Shown: piece after piece, positions 41,691-52,868 of the stretch
Position numbering within the stretch: the first letter of the stretch is position 1
How the letters are laid out: each line of letters begins with the position of its first letter
Origin: Heloderma charlesbogerti
Taxonomy: Eukaryota > Chordata > Lepidosauria > Squamata > Helodermatidae
NCBI GenBank assembly: GCA_026122225.1
Contig: JANEZZ010002240.1
Location: 248,001 to 312,000, forward strand
Direction: 5' to 3'
DNA length: 64,000 bases
Translations under genes and position numbers: made by a program
Notes under the pieces: generated by a model
The model's input: the letters and a program-made list of their open reading frames with translations, nothing else
The model's database searches: none
What the model was told of the DNA's origin: nothing

Positions 41691-42790
41691 ATAAGTGTGG
41701 GAAACCTGGGGGGGGGGGCGGTGTCCAGGGGCGATTTCACCCCCCTCTGGATCCCCCGTGACTGCTTCCCTTGTGGATCCTGCTGCTGCCCTGGTGGCAA
41801 ATAAATTGCTGGCTTCCTGCCGGAATCTGGCCACAAACCAGTATGAATCAGTAAGAAGGTCAAATTTAGCTTGAGAGCAAGCTAAATCTGACCTTTTTAC
41901 TGCTCTGCAGCATGGCAACGGGAGCTGTGAGGGTTGCACTGGGCATCAGTGGGTAATGGGGCCACTCGCAGCTCATGTGTTGCTCACCCTTGGTTTAGAA
42001 CCTTAACAACCATCCTGGAATCAGCTAGAAAGGAGACAGGCCAAGCTGTCTTTCAAGAAAAGTTGTTCACCATTAGTGATTTGCTGATCAAGGAGCTCTG
42101 ATGAGCTCCCAAAGAACCCCCAACATTCCCCAGAGTACAGCTAGATGACAACTGAAGTAGCTCAGAGGCCAGCAACAGAGTTCAAAGCCATTCTTCTCTT
42201 CTGTTTCAGTAGCCTTCTGTTATGCAACTTCCCATTGCTGGGAGGAATGATAAGGAAGGAAAGCTGAAACTCTGTTTTTGGTGCTTGAGGCTAAACCTTT
42301 TATTAATGGAAAACAACAGTGTCTCCTCAGACATATCCGTAGAATTGTCAGTCTGCAGCCATCAGGGCAATGGCCCAGGAGCTAAGACTTCTTTTAAACC
42401 CCACATTTATTCCCCCCCCCCAATTTGGGGGATTTGGGGAATTCTGTTGAGCACATGAGCCTTCTTCTTTTGTTTTCTATCTTCCCCAAAGCGAACTACG
42501 TCTGACAAATCTGATTTACAGAATGAAAGCGACAATATTGTGAGCTTTTATCGAAAATATAAATCTTCAAGGGGAAACGCATCAGCAGTAAAGGATTTCT
42601 GATGTTTTCCCCACAGCTGTGACCAGCAGCAAAATAATGGCTTAGAAATGCAATTAATAATCTTCCATCATAACACACTCTAGTCCAACAAGGTCTCTCT
42701 CAAGGCAGCGCTGCAAGGCAATGGCCATGCTCAGTAGCTAAGTCCCTCATTTAGATCACTGGAGAGCATTGAGAGGATCAGGTCAGATGG
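41691..42790. other. No gene; one short hairpin
   Basis: 41857-41894 forms a stem, AGGTCAAATTTAGCTTG with its inverse and a 4-nt loop. Otherwise unassigned sequence. Confidence 0.45.
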
Positions 42791-43240
42791 TAGGGATGGA
42801 TGAACCTGTCAATTTCAGTTTCACTATTTCTCATTTTTCTCGCCTTACATTTGTTTCATCCCATTTCTGCATCAGGTTGCAATTAGAGAAACACACACAT
42901 ACCTTTGCATGAAAATTCGTACACATATTCACGGACATTTATCCTAATATACGCATCAAATTTTAATGCAATTTTGAGTAATTGACACATTTTTGCAAGC
43001 CATTTCCCCTAATATAATGCATTTTTGTATGTTATTTTCATGCATATACACATTTTGTGTCACTACTATACACATTTTTGTGTGCACATTTCCCTCCTAT
43101 ATGCATTTTTGAACACTTTGTGTTTGTTTGAAGAACTGTATTGCAACATTTGGGGAACAATGTGAATTTCAAAGTATAACTGTTTCAGTTCACATCTTGG
43201 TTCAAGAAGTGCAAATTAGGTAAGTTCTTGCCCACTCTTA
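42791..43240 (+). mobile_element. AT-rich TAGGGATG-type hAT element with tandem motifs
   Basis: Starts TAGGGATGG; the right end is decayed (CCCACTCTTA). The interior repeats TACACATTTTTG and CCTAATATAATGCATTTTTG units of about 30 bp. AGGTAAGT lies about 25 bp inside the right end, as in elements A-E. No clean duplication. Confidence 0.6.
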
Positions 43241-43770
43241 GATCAGACCCAAACAGGTGGCCCTGCTGAGAGATGAGCCAGAAGCCAGTATCTGAGCTAT
43301 CAAGTGGAAGCCAGAAACCACTGTCAGGAGGTTCCTGGCTTCCTGGAGTCAGGAGGTTCTTGGTATCAGGAAAGGAACAAACTGAGAATCAAAAGAAGGC
43401 AGAAGAGACTGTCATTGAAAAAACAAAATCTGAGGCAGAACTGGAAGACTTCATAATCTTTCCTGTTGAGGGGAGCCAGTGGCCAACTTTGGTGGGTGGG
43501 GCCTATAGTCCTAATAGCTCACCCCATGGGAGAGCTGTACCCAGAGCTATGAGCTCCCAGTTCTAGCCCCAGAAGCTCCACAGAATAGCATACAAGCTCG
43601 CCTGGACAAAGAAGAGGCCCAGCTGCTAGGGCCATGTATATCTGGTGCTGCAGCTGCTAGGAAACACATTTCCCTGAGGGGAGCTCTCTCCCATGGTCTC
43701 ACTGCAGCCTATGCAAAAGTAGTTGCAGGAACATCAGAGAGCTAGGAAGAGGCCTTTACACTACTAAAGC
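43241..43770. other. Open frame without recognised domain
   Basis: 43273-43566 (plus) is an acidic and basic mixed frame containing tandem-like GSQKPLSGGSW and EAELEDFIIFP. It lacks any motif I know. The DNA texture resembles reptile retroelement ends rather than a host exon. I do not call a gene. Confidence 0.3.
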
Positions 43771-43872
43771 CTGTTCTCTTAAATATTTTGTATCTTATTC
43801 TTGAGTTGTTTTAATCTGTTTTAATCTGTTGTAAACTGCCTTGAAGATCATTTGATTGAAATGGGGGGGGGG
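43771..43872 (+). repeat. L2-like LINE 3' tail
   Basis: AAGCCTGTTCTCTTAAATAT, TTTTAATCTGTTTTAATCTG and TTGTAAACTGCCTTGAAG. Confidence 0.55.
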
Positions 43873-43875
43873 AAC

Positions 43876-44905
43876 TAGTCCTGTGTAGGGTTGTCAGAGA
43901 AATCCATTGGGGGGGCATTTGATGAGTTTTCCTAGGTCTCCCCCCAAGACTTCATTTTGGTTCCCACTGGGGTTCCTGACTTGATCTGCAGAAAGGCAGG
44001 GGGGTTCATGGATTTTTCCGGGCAGTATGCAATTTTTTTGCAGGTTCTGCAATTTGCACAAATTTCTGAGCAATCTGTGCAAATTACTGAGCAATTTGTG
44101 CAAATTCCTGAGCAAGCTGTGCACATTTGCCCAAATTCAGCTATAATTTGTGCAAATTGCTCAGAAATGTGTGCACATTGCAGAACCTGTGGGGAAAAAT
44201 GCGCAAAAAAGTTCCCAGAGTTCAGGGGAAAGCCTGCAGCTTGGCTCACAAATGCAAATTGAGTCGTACATGCTGCAGAACAAAAAAATACCAGATTTCC
44301 TAGTGATGGACATCCCTACTGCTGTCCCAAAAATGTATCCCACATTTTTTCGACCATTCTCATTCGATTTAATAGAAAAGAAATTGTTTTTGAAAAGAAA
44401 TTCAAAGTAGAAGACATTTTGGAGAAATTAGCATGGATTTGGTTCAGGGTTCTTGTGCTAACCTTACTTATGAGGGGGCTGAGGAGTGTGTATGAGTGTC
44501 CCGTCTTTCATTGTACAATCATCTCTCTGGAACCCTGTAGCCTCCTTGCCTTCCCCTACTTCCCACCCAGGGGAAGACATCATGAGGTAATTCCTCCCAT
44601 ATGGCTTTTTCAGATCAGGAATTGCAGCCAGCCTGGGAGAATGCAGAACAGTGACGTGTAATAGAAAGAAAAACACACACATGGTACCCTCAGCCACATC
44701 ACAGTAATTAGGTAAGGTCAAAAACACCACCAAACAAAATTCGAAGTAAACAATAAAATGGCCTGAGAATAAGGCAGAAAAATGGAAGACTTTTTCATGA
44801 GGGAATATTTCAGGAAATTGGAGGTCAGATTTTGGCACAGAATTAGCTCCATTTCTGCCCTGGAGCTGGATACAACACTGCCCCCCTCACACCCACTACA
44901 GGGCT
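43876..44905 (-). mobile_element. Element L family, copy 2, split by a foldback hAT
   Basis: The terminus TAGTCCTGTG (43876-43885) is separated from its continuation CCCAAAAATGTATCCC by the insert at 43886-44318. The rest aligns with the reverse complement of 37330-37821: AGCCAGCCTGGGAG, GCCTCCTTGCC, and AATAAGGCAGAAAAATGGAA against AATGATGAGGCAGAACAATGG. Its far end is truncated near 44905. Confidence 0.75.
43886..44318. mobile_element. TAGGGATG-type foldback hAT with 21-bp minisatellite
   Basis: Ends TAGGGTTG and CATCCCTA. Arms of about 48 bp (GCAGGTTCTGCAATTTGCAC at 44040 and GCACATTGCAGAACCTG at 44173) enclose four imperfect 21-bp units (GTGCAAATTACTGAGCAAT type). Flanks GTCCTGTG and CTGCTGTC match at 5/8, and the split of element L copy 2 supports the limits. 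Confidence 0.75.
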
Positions 44906-45027
44906 TGCAGGGAAGGAGTGGAACTATTAGCACCTGCATTAGAGAAATGATGTATCCACAATCACCCCTCAGAAATTTAGCATTTGGAAGATCCTGAGGA
45001 AGGTGCTGAACCTTGAACAGTGTCAAC

Positions 45028-45434
45028 TAGAGCTGAGCTAAAATTTCTCAGAAGACATTTTTCCTCAGAAAAGGTTTGTGATTTTTCTTTTCTTCACTAT
45101 TTTTTTTTTTTTTAGTGGTGACATTTCCTCCTCCCACCCCATGGCCTGGAATGATGATGGGGTATTATGGAGGATGCAAAATAGGGGTCAGGCTGCCTAC
45201 ACAGATGATGCTGTTGCTGTTTGCAGTGGTGTTGCAAACAAAAAGCAACCCTGGGTGGGGTGAAGAAAGAAGCTGTGCTCCAACGCTTGCCAATGATGAG
45301 CCCTACCGATGAGAAATTGTTGGAGAATTTCTCTCCCCCGCCCCCAGAGAAATTCTGTGAAATAGTTCCTCCAATTTCTCTGCCCGCAAATAGGGTGGAG
45401 AATTTCAAGAGGCCATTTATGCACAGCTGCAGTA
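45028..45434 (-). mobile_element. Element L family, copy 3, internally deleted
   Basis: The left end TAGAGCTGAGCTAAAATTTC and the right end ATGCACAGCTGCAGTA correspond to the two ends of element L. The interior matches 37034-37330 only. A poly-T run lies at 45101-45113. Directly follows copy 2. Confidence 0.7.
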
Positions 45435-46454
45435 TAAACAAGCAATCTTCCCTTCTGGACGAATAGTAGTTTGGGAGGGTTTTTTTCCTCAGGGCCGTGG
45501 TGTGAGGGAAAAGTGTAAACCACCCCTCCACACAGCCATGGTCCCAATCCTGATTGCCCCCACATCCCATGGCTGCTGTTTAAATAAGAAAAAAAACAGA
45601 CTTGTTAAATGCATACATATATTTAACATACCATCTAGTTCAGCCCAAAGACTACAAAGGCAAGAAAAACCAAAACTACATTGATATGTATTCCGAGGAA
45701 AAAGTATACTTTATATATGGTAAATGGTAGAAATGTGTTATTAAAAATAATTCTACACACATTTTATAGGGCTATTATCTGGTAGACCAGAGCTTTTGCA
45801 AAAATATACTTAAGGTGTTTTTTTTTTTAATGAGCTAGTAACTTCTATGGACTGATGTGCAAGGCTGCTATCATGCGGCAATGAGATGGCATACAAAATA
45901 AAATAGATCCAAACAATTAATTTCAAAGTTTGGCACTGTGTGGATTTAATTGCCAACCTCATAAGAGAATTTTTAATGACCCCTCATCAACAAATTTATA
46001 CTAATGAAACCCCATACTGGTCACATTTCTTAGGTCTCCCTCATGCTCATTCCAGGGTTTCCACCCACCATCCCTGGTATAAAACATTAACTTCAGATTT
46101 GGGGTGGGGTGAAGTAAACAAAAGCACACCAAATCCCCCAAAGATATAGTTTTTAGAGAAAGTAAGTGTTTTAATTGAATAGCTTTGGCTTGTTGTGTTT
46201 CTGCTTAATTTGCAGTTCCTACCCACAAGAGGAGCAGACTACCCACAGGGGTTGTGCATAGATTACGGCTGTCAAAAACACAAACTTTCAGACAGTTTGG
46301 CAGTCTCTGAATTGCTCCTCCTGGGAAGATTCCAGGTCCTTCACAGCATGTGGGAATACAATACGATTTGGGACACTAATGTGTAACTCTTTAGGCTTTG
46401 TGATTTCATCTCTGAGGACTGCAACAGTGCTAGCACATGCAGAAAGCGATGTAC
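45435..46454. other. No recognisable feature
   Basis: AT-rich unique-looking sequence. Confidence 0.4.
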
Positions 46455-46655
46455 GTGAATAAAATACGGAGTTGCCTTAGATCTGCCAGGCAGGGTGTTG
46501 GACCTGCAAATCAGGGTGTCAGTCCATCTAGCTCATTATTGTCCATCTACTCTGGTTGGCAGCAGCTCTGTGAGGCCTTGGGACTTTCTGAGCCCCAAAT
46601 CTTTTTTTTTATTAAATTGGAGATATCAAGGATTGAATGTTGGACCTTCATTATG
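46455..46655 (-). repeat. tRNA-derived SINE, old reverse copy
   Basis: GTCAGTCCATCTAGCTCA, GGCAGCAGCTCTGTGAGGCC, and a decayed head. An internal poly-T run (46600-46610). Confidence 0.65.
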
Positions 46656-46889
46656 CAATGCATGAGGAAACATCTGTTCTTTTTCTTCTTATGGGCCTTT
46701 GATGTGCCCTAAAGTACAAACATACGTTTGTGGATGCATTAGTTTTCTTTGTGGGCAAGTCACTGCTGTGGATTCATTTGCAAAGCTGCTCTAACTAGAC
46801 AAGCTCAGCAGCTGTAGACCTTCACTCCCAGTTGCCCAAGAAGTTTCCCCTCAACCTATTCATGGGATTCTTGCAGCTAACAAAGCAGG

Positions 46890-47122
46890 CTATCAGTAGG
46901 AATATATCAATGGCTAATAGTCACAATGGCTATTTATTACCTCCAGTACTGGAGGCTGTATAACTCTGAATACCATCTGTTGGGAAACAATAGTGGGAGG
47001 TCGCAATTTCCCTTATGTGCTGCTTGTGTTCTTCCTACTGGCATATCTAGTTGGCCACCATGGGAAAAGAATCCTGGACTAGATCAGCCTTTGGTCTGAT
47101 CCAACAGGGCTCTTATGTTCTT
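46890..47122 (+). repeat. CR1-like LINE 3' end
   Basis: ATCAATGGCTAATAGTCACA, CCTCCAGTACTGGAGGC, and the tail GATCAGCCTTTGGTCTGATC and CTCTTATGTTCTTT. Diverged. Confidence 0.7.
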
Positions 47123-47414
47123 TCTTAACATCCTCAATTCCAGGATTTCTCTACATACACATATGCAAGTACAACAGAAGACTATAGGACACCCCATTTC
47201 AAAGCCTACTTTACCATGAGGCCCACTTTAAGGTCTTGGGGAGTACCTTGCAATGAATTCAAATGTCAGGGCCTGGCTGCTGGCAGGGTGCAAGACACTC
47301 TGGGAGGACCCAACAGCACTGATATCAACACCTGATGGATGCTCCTGTTCCCCTGTTTCCCTGGGCTTGTTTGTTTTTTTTGTTTATTTATCTAAAATGG
47401 TTTTTAGGCAGGGT
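47123..47414. other. No recognisable feature
   Basis: Unassigned. Confidence 0.4.
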
Positions 47415-47424
47415 ATAACCTTAA

Positions 47425-48735
47425 GGTTCAAACTACCATGCAATTGTGCTCATTTCACATGCCAGCAAGGTTATGCTCAAAATCCTACAAGCTACGCTTC
47501 AGCAGTATGTGAACCGAGAACTACCGGAAGTACAAGCTGGGTTTCGAAGAGGCAGAGGAACTAGAGATCAAATTGCCAACATTCGCTGGATCATGGAGAA
47601 AGCAAGAGAATTCCAGAAAAACATCTATTTCTGCTTCATTGGCTATGCTAAAGCCTTTGATTGTGTGGATCGCAACAAACTGTGGCAAATTCTTAAAGTG
47701 ATGGGAGTACCAGACCAACTGTCTTAACTGTCTCCTGAGAAACCTGTACAAGGGTCAAGAAGCAACAGTAAGAACCGGACATGGAACAACCGATTGGTTC
47801 AAAATTGGGAAAGGAGTATGACAAGGCTGCATATTGTCACCCTGCTTATTTAACTTATATGCAGAGTACATCATGAGAAACGCCAGGTTGGATAAATCAC
47901 AGGTCGGAATTAAGATTGCCGGGAGAATTATCAACAACCTCAGATACGCAGATGATACCACCCTAATGGCAGAAAGCGAAGAGGATCTAAAGAGCCTCTT
48001 GTTGAGGGTGAAAGAGGAGAGTGCAAAAGCTGGTTTGAAAGTCAACATTAAAAAAAGAAGATCGTGGCATCTGGCCCCATCACTTCCTGGCATATAGAAG
48101 GGGAAGAAATGGAAGCAGTGACAGATTTTATTTTCTTGGGCTCCAAGATCACCGCAGACGGTGACTGTAGCCATGAAATTAAAAGACGCTTGCTCCTTGG
48201 GAGGAAAGCTATGGCAAACCTAGATAGCATAGTAAGAAGCAGAGACATCACCTTGCCGACAAAGGTCCGTATAAACTATAATCAAAGCTATGGTTTTCCC
48301 AGTAGCAACGTATGGCTGTGAGACCTGGACTATAGGGAACGCTGAGCGCCGAAGAATTGATGCTTTCGAACTGTGGTGCTGGAGAAGACTCTTACGAGTC
48401 CCCTGGACTGCAAAGAGGTCAAATCAGTCCATACTAAAGGAAATCAACCCTGACTGCTCATTGGAAGGACAGATACTGAAGCTGAAGTTCAAATATTTTG
48501 GCCACCTAATGCAAAGAGAAAACTCCCTGGAAAAGTCACTGATGCTGGGAAAGATTGAAGGCAAAAGGAGAAAGGGACGGCAGAGGATGAGATGGCTAGA
48601 TAGCATCACCGATGCAATGAATATGAACTTGAGCACACTCTGGGAGAGAGCGGAGGACAGGAAGGCCTGGTGTGCTATGGTCCATGGGGTCACGAAGAGT
48701 CGGACACGACTTAACGACTGAACAACAACAACAAC
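47425..48735 (+). mobile_element. BovB (RTE) LINE, 5'-truncated, with target duplication
   Basis: 1.3-kb insertion ending in (AAC)n. A perfect 10-bp target duplication ATAACCTTAA flanks it at 47415-47424 and 48736-48745, a direct sign of target-primed reverse transcription. It starts inside the RT domain. Confidence 0.95.
47446..48721 (+). pseudogene. BovB ORF2 reverse transcriptase, broken
   Basis: Pieces in order: QAGFRRGRGTRDQIANIRW (RT finger), YAKAFDCVDRNKLW (Asp-containing palm motif, with Gly-Tyr where the other copy has Asp-Tyr), NNLRYADDTT (catalytic YADD) and ELWCWRRLLRVPW, ending at VTKSRTRLND. A frameshift after the MGVPDQL motif (near 47720), a TGA in the GKG-QGC motif (near 47820) and later shifts disable it. 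The frameshift and the TGA are also present in the full-length copy at 56.2 kb. Confidence 0.9.
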
Positions 48736-48879
48736 ATAACCTTAAAGTATCAGGTGTGGCAAGCCTGCATTTTTAAGCTAATCAACCTAATTCACACTTC
48801 CCTTACTATAATGCGACTTAGAGCACAGTTATCCTTGGGATCACGCACTCCTCCAATTTATGTGAGGCAGTGCTCGGCT

Positions 48880-49105
48880 CAAAAATGACATACAAAAATG
48901 TGTATATTAGGGGAAGTTGCATTAAAAAATGCATCGTTTAGGGAGAACTGCATACAAAATGTGTATGTTAGGGAAAATTGCATACACATTTTTCATGCTT
49001 TAAAAACAAACGTATTCACAGACTGATGCAGAAATTGGACAGAATATATGCCAAACAGACATGAACTGGAAATAAGACTAATTCATCCATCTCCACTTAG
49101 GCTTC
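48880..49105 (-). repeat. AT-rich TAGGGATG-type hAT remnant with tandem units
   Basis: Three 30-bp-type units (ATACAAAAATGTGTATATTA, GGGAAGTTGCAT) and a decayed end TTCATCCATCTCCACTTA. Reverse relative of 42791-43240. Confidence 0.5.
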
Positions 49106-49461
49106 TGGTAAAAATAAGTAAGTCAGATAAGTAGATCCTGCAAGTCTGAAGTCTTCCCATACCTGACCAGTGGTGTAGGGGAGCCAGGGCTTGCAGTGAT
49201 GCAGCGCCAGCACTTAAAATTTTTTTTTTAGCAGGGATGCTGACGTCAGCTGCCATCCACCTCCAAGTTTCCTGTTCCTTCCTAGCTTAGCTGCAATTCT
49301 GACAGTAGCTGGTGGAAAATGTATTTCTGCAGTAATAATATATTGTTCCCTGTTGTAATACAAAAAATTCTGGGGTGGCCTGGTCTGGAATGGGCAATTA
49401 AGTCCCACTAGCTTTACAAAAGACCTGCTCTGGTGGAGATGAAAACTACTAGAACTGGATC

Positions 49462-49681
49462 CAGTGGAGGCTGGTGGTTCCAATTTTGATGGGGCTGTGA
49501 TTCCATTCTGGGTTTTAGTCAGAACCAGCCAGGACTCTAAAGGAGCTATCCAAGGTGCTGAACCCTGTCCCCAAACTGTGTGCAGCAGCTTGGATAGCTC
49601 CTTGAGAGTTCTGGCTGGTTCTGACTGAAACCCAAAATGGAATCACAGCCCCAGTGAAATCTGGGCCACCAGCCCCCACTG
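49462..49681. mobile_element. Foldback hAT MITE with perfect target duplication
   Basis: Ends CAGTGGAGGCTGGTGG and CCACCAGCCCCCACTG. Arms of about 100 bp (for example AGTCAGAACCAGCCAGGACT mirrored by AGTTCTGGCTGGTTCTGACT) leave a loop of about 25 bp. The perfect duplication ACTGGATC is at 49454-49461 and 49682-49689. It explains the minus-strand open frame here. Confidence 0.9.
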
Positions 49682-49689
49682 ACTGGATC

Positions 49690-50713
49690 AACACATTTTT
49701 GGTCTCTCCTGGGGGGCAGTTCTATGGGTACTGTCATTATGAACATCTCCACTTCAGTATTTACCATGACACAACAGTCCCTGACATATGGAAACTGTCA
49801 ATTGAAACCCACTGGCATGGATTTGGCAACCTTGACAAGGGTGGGAAGGCGGTTTGACAGATCCCAGGTCACCCTGAACTCAGGAAAAACATGGTAAGAT
49901 CAGTTCTTTGTCTTGCACCGAAAGTGTTCCTCATCTTGTTTCGCTTATCGTTCAGCAGAGAATGAGCAGCTCAAAATGGTAACGCTGTATTCCCAGGTAG
50001 GCAGGTTAGCAAGCCAGCCGTGCTGAGAAACAAACTTCTGACGTTTTCAAGTGAAAAGGTAAACACCAAACTTGCAGGAGTTTGCGTACAATGTTCTCCC
50101 AAAGACAGTGCCGAGCAGCGGCCCAGGAGTGCCATAAAGCACGCAACCAGCCTGACAGCCCTGGCTAATGCAAACATAACGTGCCATGTGAAAAGATATC
50201 AATCAAGGCTTTAAGACAACAAATCTTGCTGTGCGGCAACATAACACTGCCACAAAAAATAAAACTCTCAGACTGGTGTCAGGTTTCGGATCTTGTCTGG
50301 TATCCCCCATGCACTCATTTCCCTTTCTATTTGTGATCTTTAAATCTAGACTTGTGGACTTGGGTCAACTGCAAGACAACACATGAACTGTACACCTAAA
50401 CAGAATGGTTAGCGGGTGGAACAGCCCTTCCTCCGCTCTGTCGATGTGACTCCTCATGAACACTGTGCCGGGTTCTTGAGCAAAGACATTTCAACTTCAA
50501 CCCATCTTTGATTGCCTTCACAAAATCGAACACCTCTTCTTACAGTGACTTCACCAGCCTCTAGTCTACAAAGTCATTTTACATGTCATTATAGAATGAG
50601 GCAGTGGAATTCTGGGTGGTGCCATTTCAAAATCACCCTGCCATATTGTTTAATGCTCCCCCATATAAATATCTCCCTGCATATAGGACCTTGGGTACAC
50701 TAATGCTCTCTTT
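49690..50713. other. No recognisable feature
   Basis: Unique-looking sequence. The frame at 49654-49857 starts inside the MITE. No domain. Confidence 0.4.
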
Positions 50714-51310
50714 CTGCAACCGGACTTGTATGAACTGCACTGGCTGCCAATTATTTTCCAGGCACAATTCAAGGTGCCACTGCTTACCTATAAAGTCATA
50801 AATGGCTTGGGGCCAAGATATCTGAAAGGCCTCCTCCTCCCATATGAACCTGCCAATATCTTCTTTGGATGCCCTTCTGTGTGTCCCATCACCAAGAGAT
50901 GTTAAGTTGGTGGGAACATGGGATGGGGCCTTCTCTCTGCCAGCACCGTGCCTGTCAGGCCCTCTCCCAAAGTTGGTTAGACTGGCCCTGTCTCTGTTCA
51001 GTTTTAGGTGGGCTGTTAAAATATTTTTGATCTGTATGGCTTTTTAGCATTTTAACAATGTAATCCTGAATTCAACGGGGCTTACTCCCAGGTAAATGGG
51101 TATAAGATAGCAACCTAAATCTCTTAGCTCTGCACTCTGTGTTTCAGATTCTCTCCTGTTCTCAATTTCTGCTGGTGGTGATGTTTTAAAGTTTTCACAT
51201 TCTTGCTGAAGTCTTCAAATTGCTGCATGTTTTAACTGCAAGTCGCCTTGAAAGCCCTATTTGGGCTGAAAGACGACTCATAACTTTATAGATAAATAAT
51301 AAATAAATAA
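50714..51310 (+). pseudogene. L2-clade LINE, C-terminal ORF2 and 3' end
   Basis: It reads HWLPI, QAQFKVPLLTYKVINGLGP, RYLKGLLLPYEP, then a VGTWDGAFS-type block (for RDRAFS). A short dispersed repeat (51055-51105) interrupts it. The 3' UTR continues to TTGAAAGCCCTATTTGGGC and (AATA)n. Several stops. Confidence 0.8.
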
Positions 51311-51842
51311 GCAAATAAACAAATAAGATATGTACACTGTACTGTTGTAGTTGTATGGATACGCACATAGATCACAAACGATACGTCTTGTACTTCAGCC
51401 TTCTTGGCCTTTCACAGTTTGCAATTCTTTTCTCTCGCTACCCATTTGTATGTGTAGCTGTATCTACAGACTGAGAGAGGAGGATAACCTGCCGACAGGT
51501 AATGCTTCATGCCTCTGATGAAGTGGGCTCTCTTCCAGAAAAGCATCTGCCACAATAAATTTGTTCACTTTTAAAGGCACCCATTGTTCCCTTTTGTGCT
51601 TGCTCTTAGTAGAATAACACAGCTCTCCCATCTGGGCTATTAAATAAATTAGCCACTAGAGAAGGTATGGTGACTAGTTTAGGAAGGAAAGGGAAGCCAC
51701 GCACTGACTACTGGTATGTGTTAGGTGCTTCTGGACCATAGCCAGAAGCAATTGACTGATGCTGACAACAAATACCAGCACTATTCGATGGGGTCACTGT
51801 TAAGTCGGAAGCTCATCATACCCCTGGATTTGCATCTAATCA
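51311..51842. other. No recognisable feature
   Basis: Includes AAATTTGTTCACTTTTAAAGG near 51557. No repeat assigned. Confidence 0.4.
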
Positions 51843-52095
51843 GATTTTATGTATGTATGTATGTATGCATGCATGTATTTATTTTATATCCTGCCTCTTC
51901 CTCCAAGGAGTCCAAGGCAGTATACATGATTCTCCTTCTGCTTCTCTCCATTTATCCTCACAACACCATGAGGTAGGTTAGGCTGAGAGTCAGTGACTGA
52001 CCCAAAATGAGCTTCATGGCTGAGAGGGGACTAGAACCTGGTTCTCCCAAGTCCAAGTCCAACACTCTAACCACTACACCACACTGGCTCTCCAT
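51843..52095 (-). repeat. CORE-SINE-like tRNA SINE, reverse
   Basis: Starts with (ATGT)n at 51848-51882, then ATCCTGCCTCTTCCTCCAAG, CCATTTATCCTCACAACACC and the reversed head CACTCTAACCACTACACCAC. Same family as 32164-32978. Confidence 0.85.
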
Positions 52096-52208
52096 GTGTC
52101 TCCGTGACATATTGTTGTGTATTAGTACAAAATGTTATGGTGTGCAATGCTCCTGTCCAGGGTTCCGGTTGGCAAGCCAGCTACGCCCTCTCCCCGGGTA
52201 CTCTATTC

Positions 52209-52356
52209 CAGCCTTTCCCAACCTGGTGTCCTCCAGATGTGTTGGATAGCAACTCCCATAATTCCCAGCCAGCATGGCCTTTTTTGGTCATTCTGGCTGG
52301 GAATTATGGGAGTTGCAGTCCAACACATCTGGAGGGCACCAGGTTGGAGGAGGCTG
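52209..52356. mobile_element. hAT-type foldback MITE with perfect target duplication
   Basis: Ends CAGCCTTTCCCAACCTGGTG and CACCAGGTTGGAGGAGGCTG. Near-perfect arms around a TTTTTTGGTC loop. The perfect 8-bp duplication CTCTATTC is at 52201-52208 and 52357-52364. The best-preserved member of the family at 3455, 10632 and 33384. Confidence 0.9.
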
Positions 52357-52529
52357 CTCTATTCTATACCCCCTGGTTTTCTTACTCCCCCTCCCCAACA
52401 GTCAATCAGAATTCCATGCCCATTGGGCATGCTCAGTCCTCATTGGGCTGTGTAATTTTGTTGCCATTCCCTTACCCCTCACAAAAGATTTTTGTAACCT
52501 TGGGGATCCAAGCCTGCTGATAGGAAAAA

Positions 52530-52722
52530 AAGGAAGTTGACTTCTACTGAGTCGGACTCTTGGTCCATCTAGTCCAGTATTGTCGACACTGACTGGCAGC
52601 AATGGCTCTCCAGGGTTTCAGGAAGGACTATTTCCTGCTGTACCTGGAGATGCTGGGATCAAACCTGGGACCTCCTGTATGCAAAGATGGGGCTCTATCA
52701 CTGAGCTATAGCCCCTCGCTCT
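52530..52722 (-). mobile_element. tRNA-derived SINE, reverse copy
   Basis: ACTGAGTCGGACTCTTGGTC, CACTGACTGGCAGC, GCAAAGATGGGGCTCTATC ACTGAGCTATAGCCCC. Nearly complete. Confidence 0.85.
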
Positions 52723-52828
52723 TGTACAAGGAAGGTGGTGTTTTGGCTCTAGAGAGAATATCACATAATAATAACATCACAGCAGCAGCAGTTGATACTG
52801 ATTGGAGCATAACTTTTTACAATGATGC

Positions 52829-52868
52829 ACGTGTGTGTTTGTGTGTGTGTGTATACACACACACACAC
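52829..52868. repeat. (TG)n-(CA)n self-complementary microsatellite
   Basis: GTGTGTGTGTGTGTATACACACACACACAC centred on TATA. A perfect hairpin; open frames through it are not genes. Confidence 0.9.

Noticed and set aside
41586..41939. Frame ending in a Glu-Arg repeat
   Set aside because: Only the L2 motif (MVMDWIQDNKLKINPDE) is meaningful; the Glu-Arg repeat is the CT microsatellite, and the upstream part is chance.
43273..43566. Possible host exon
   Set aside because: No domain, no convincing splice sites and repeat-like texture; not enough to call a gene.
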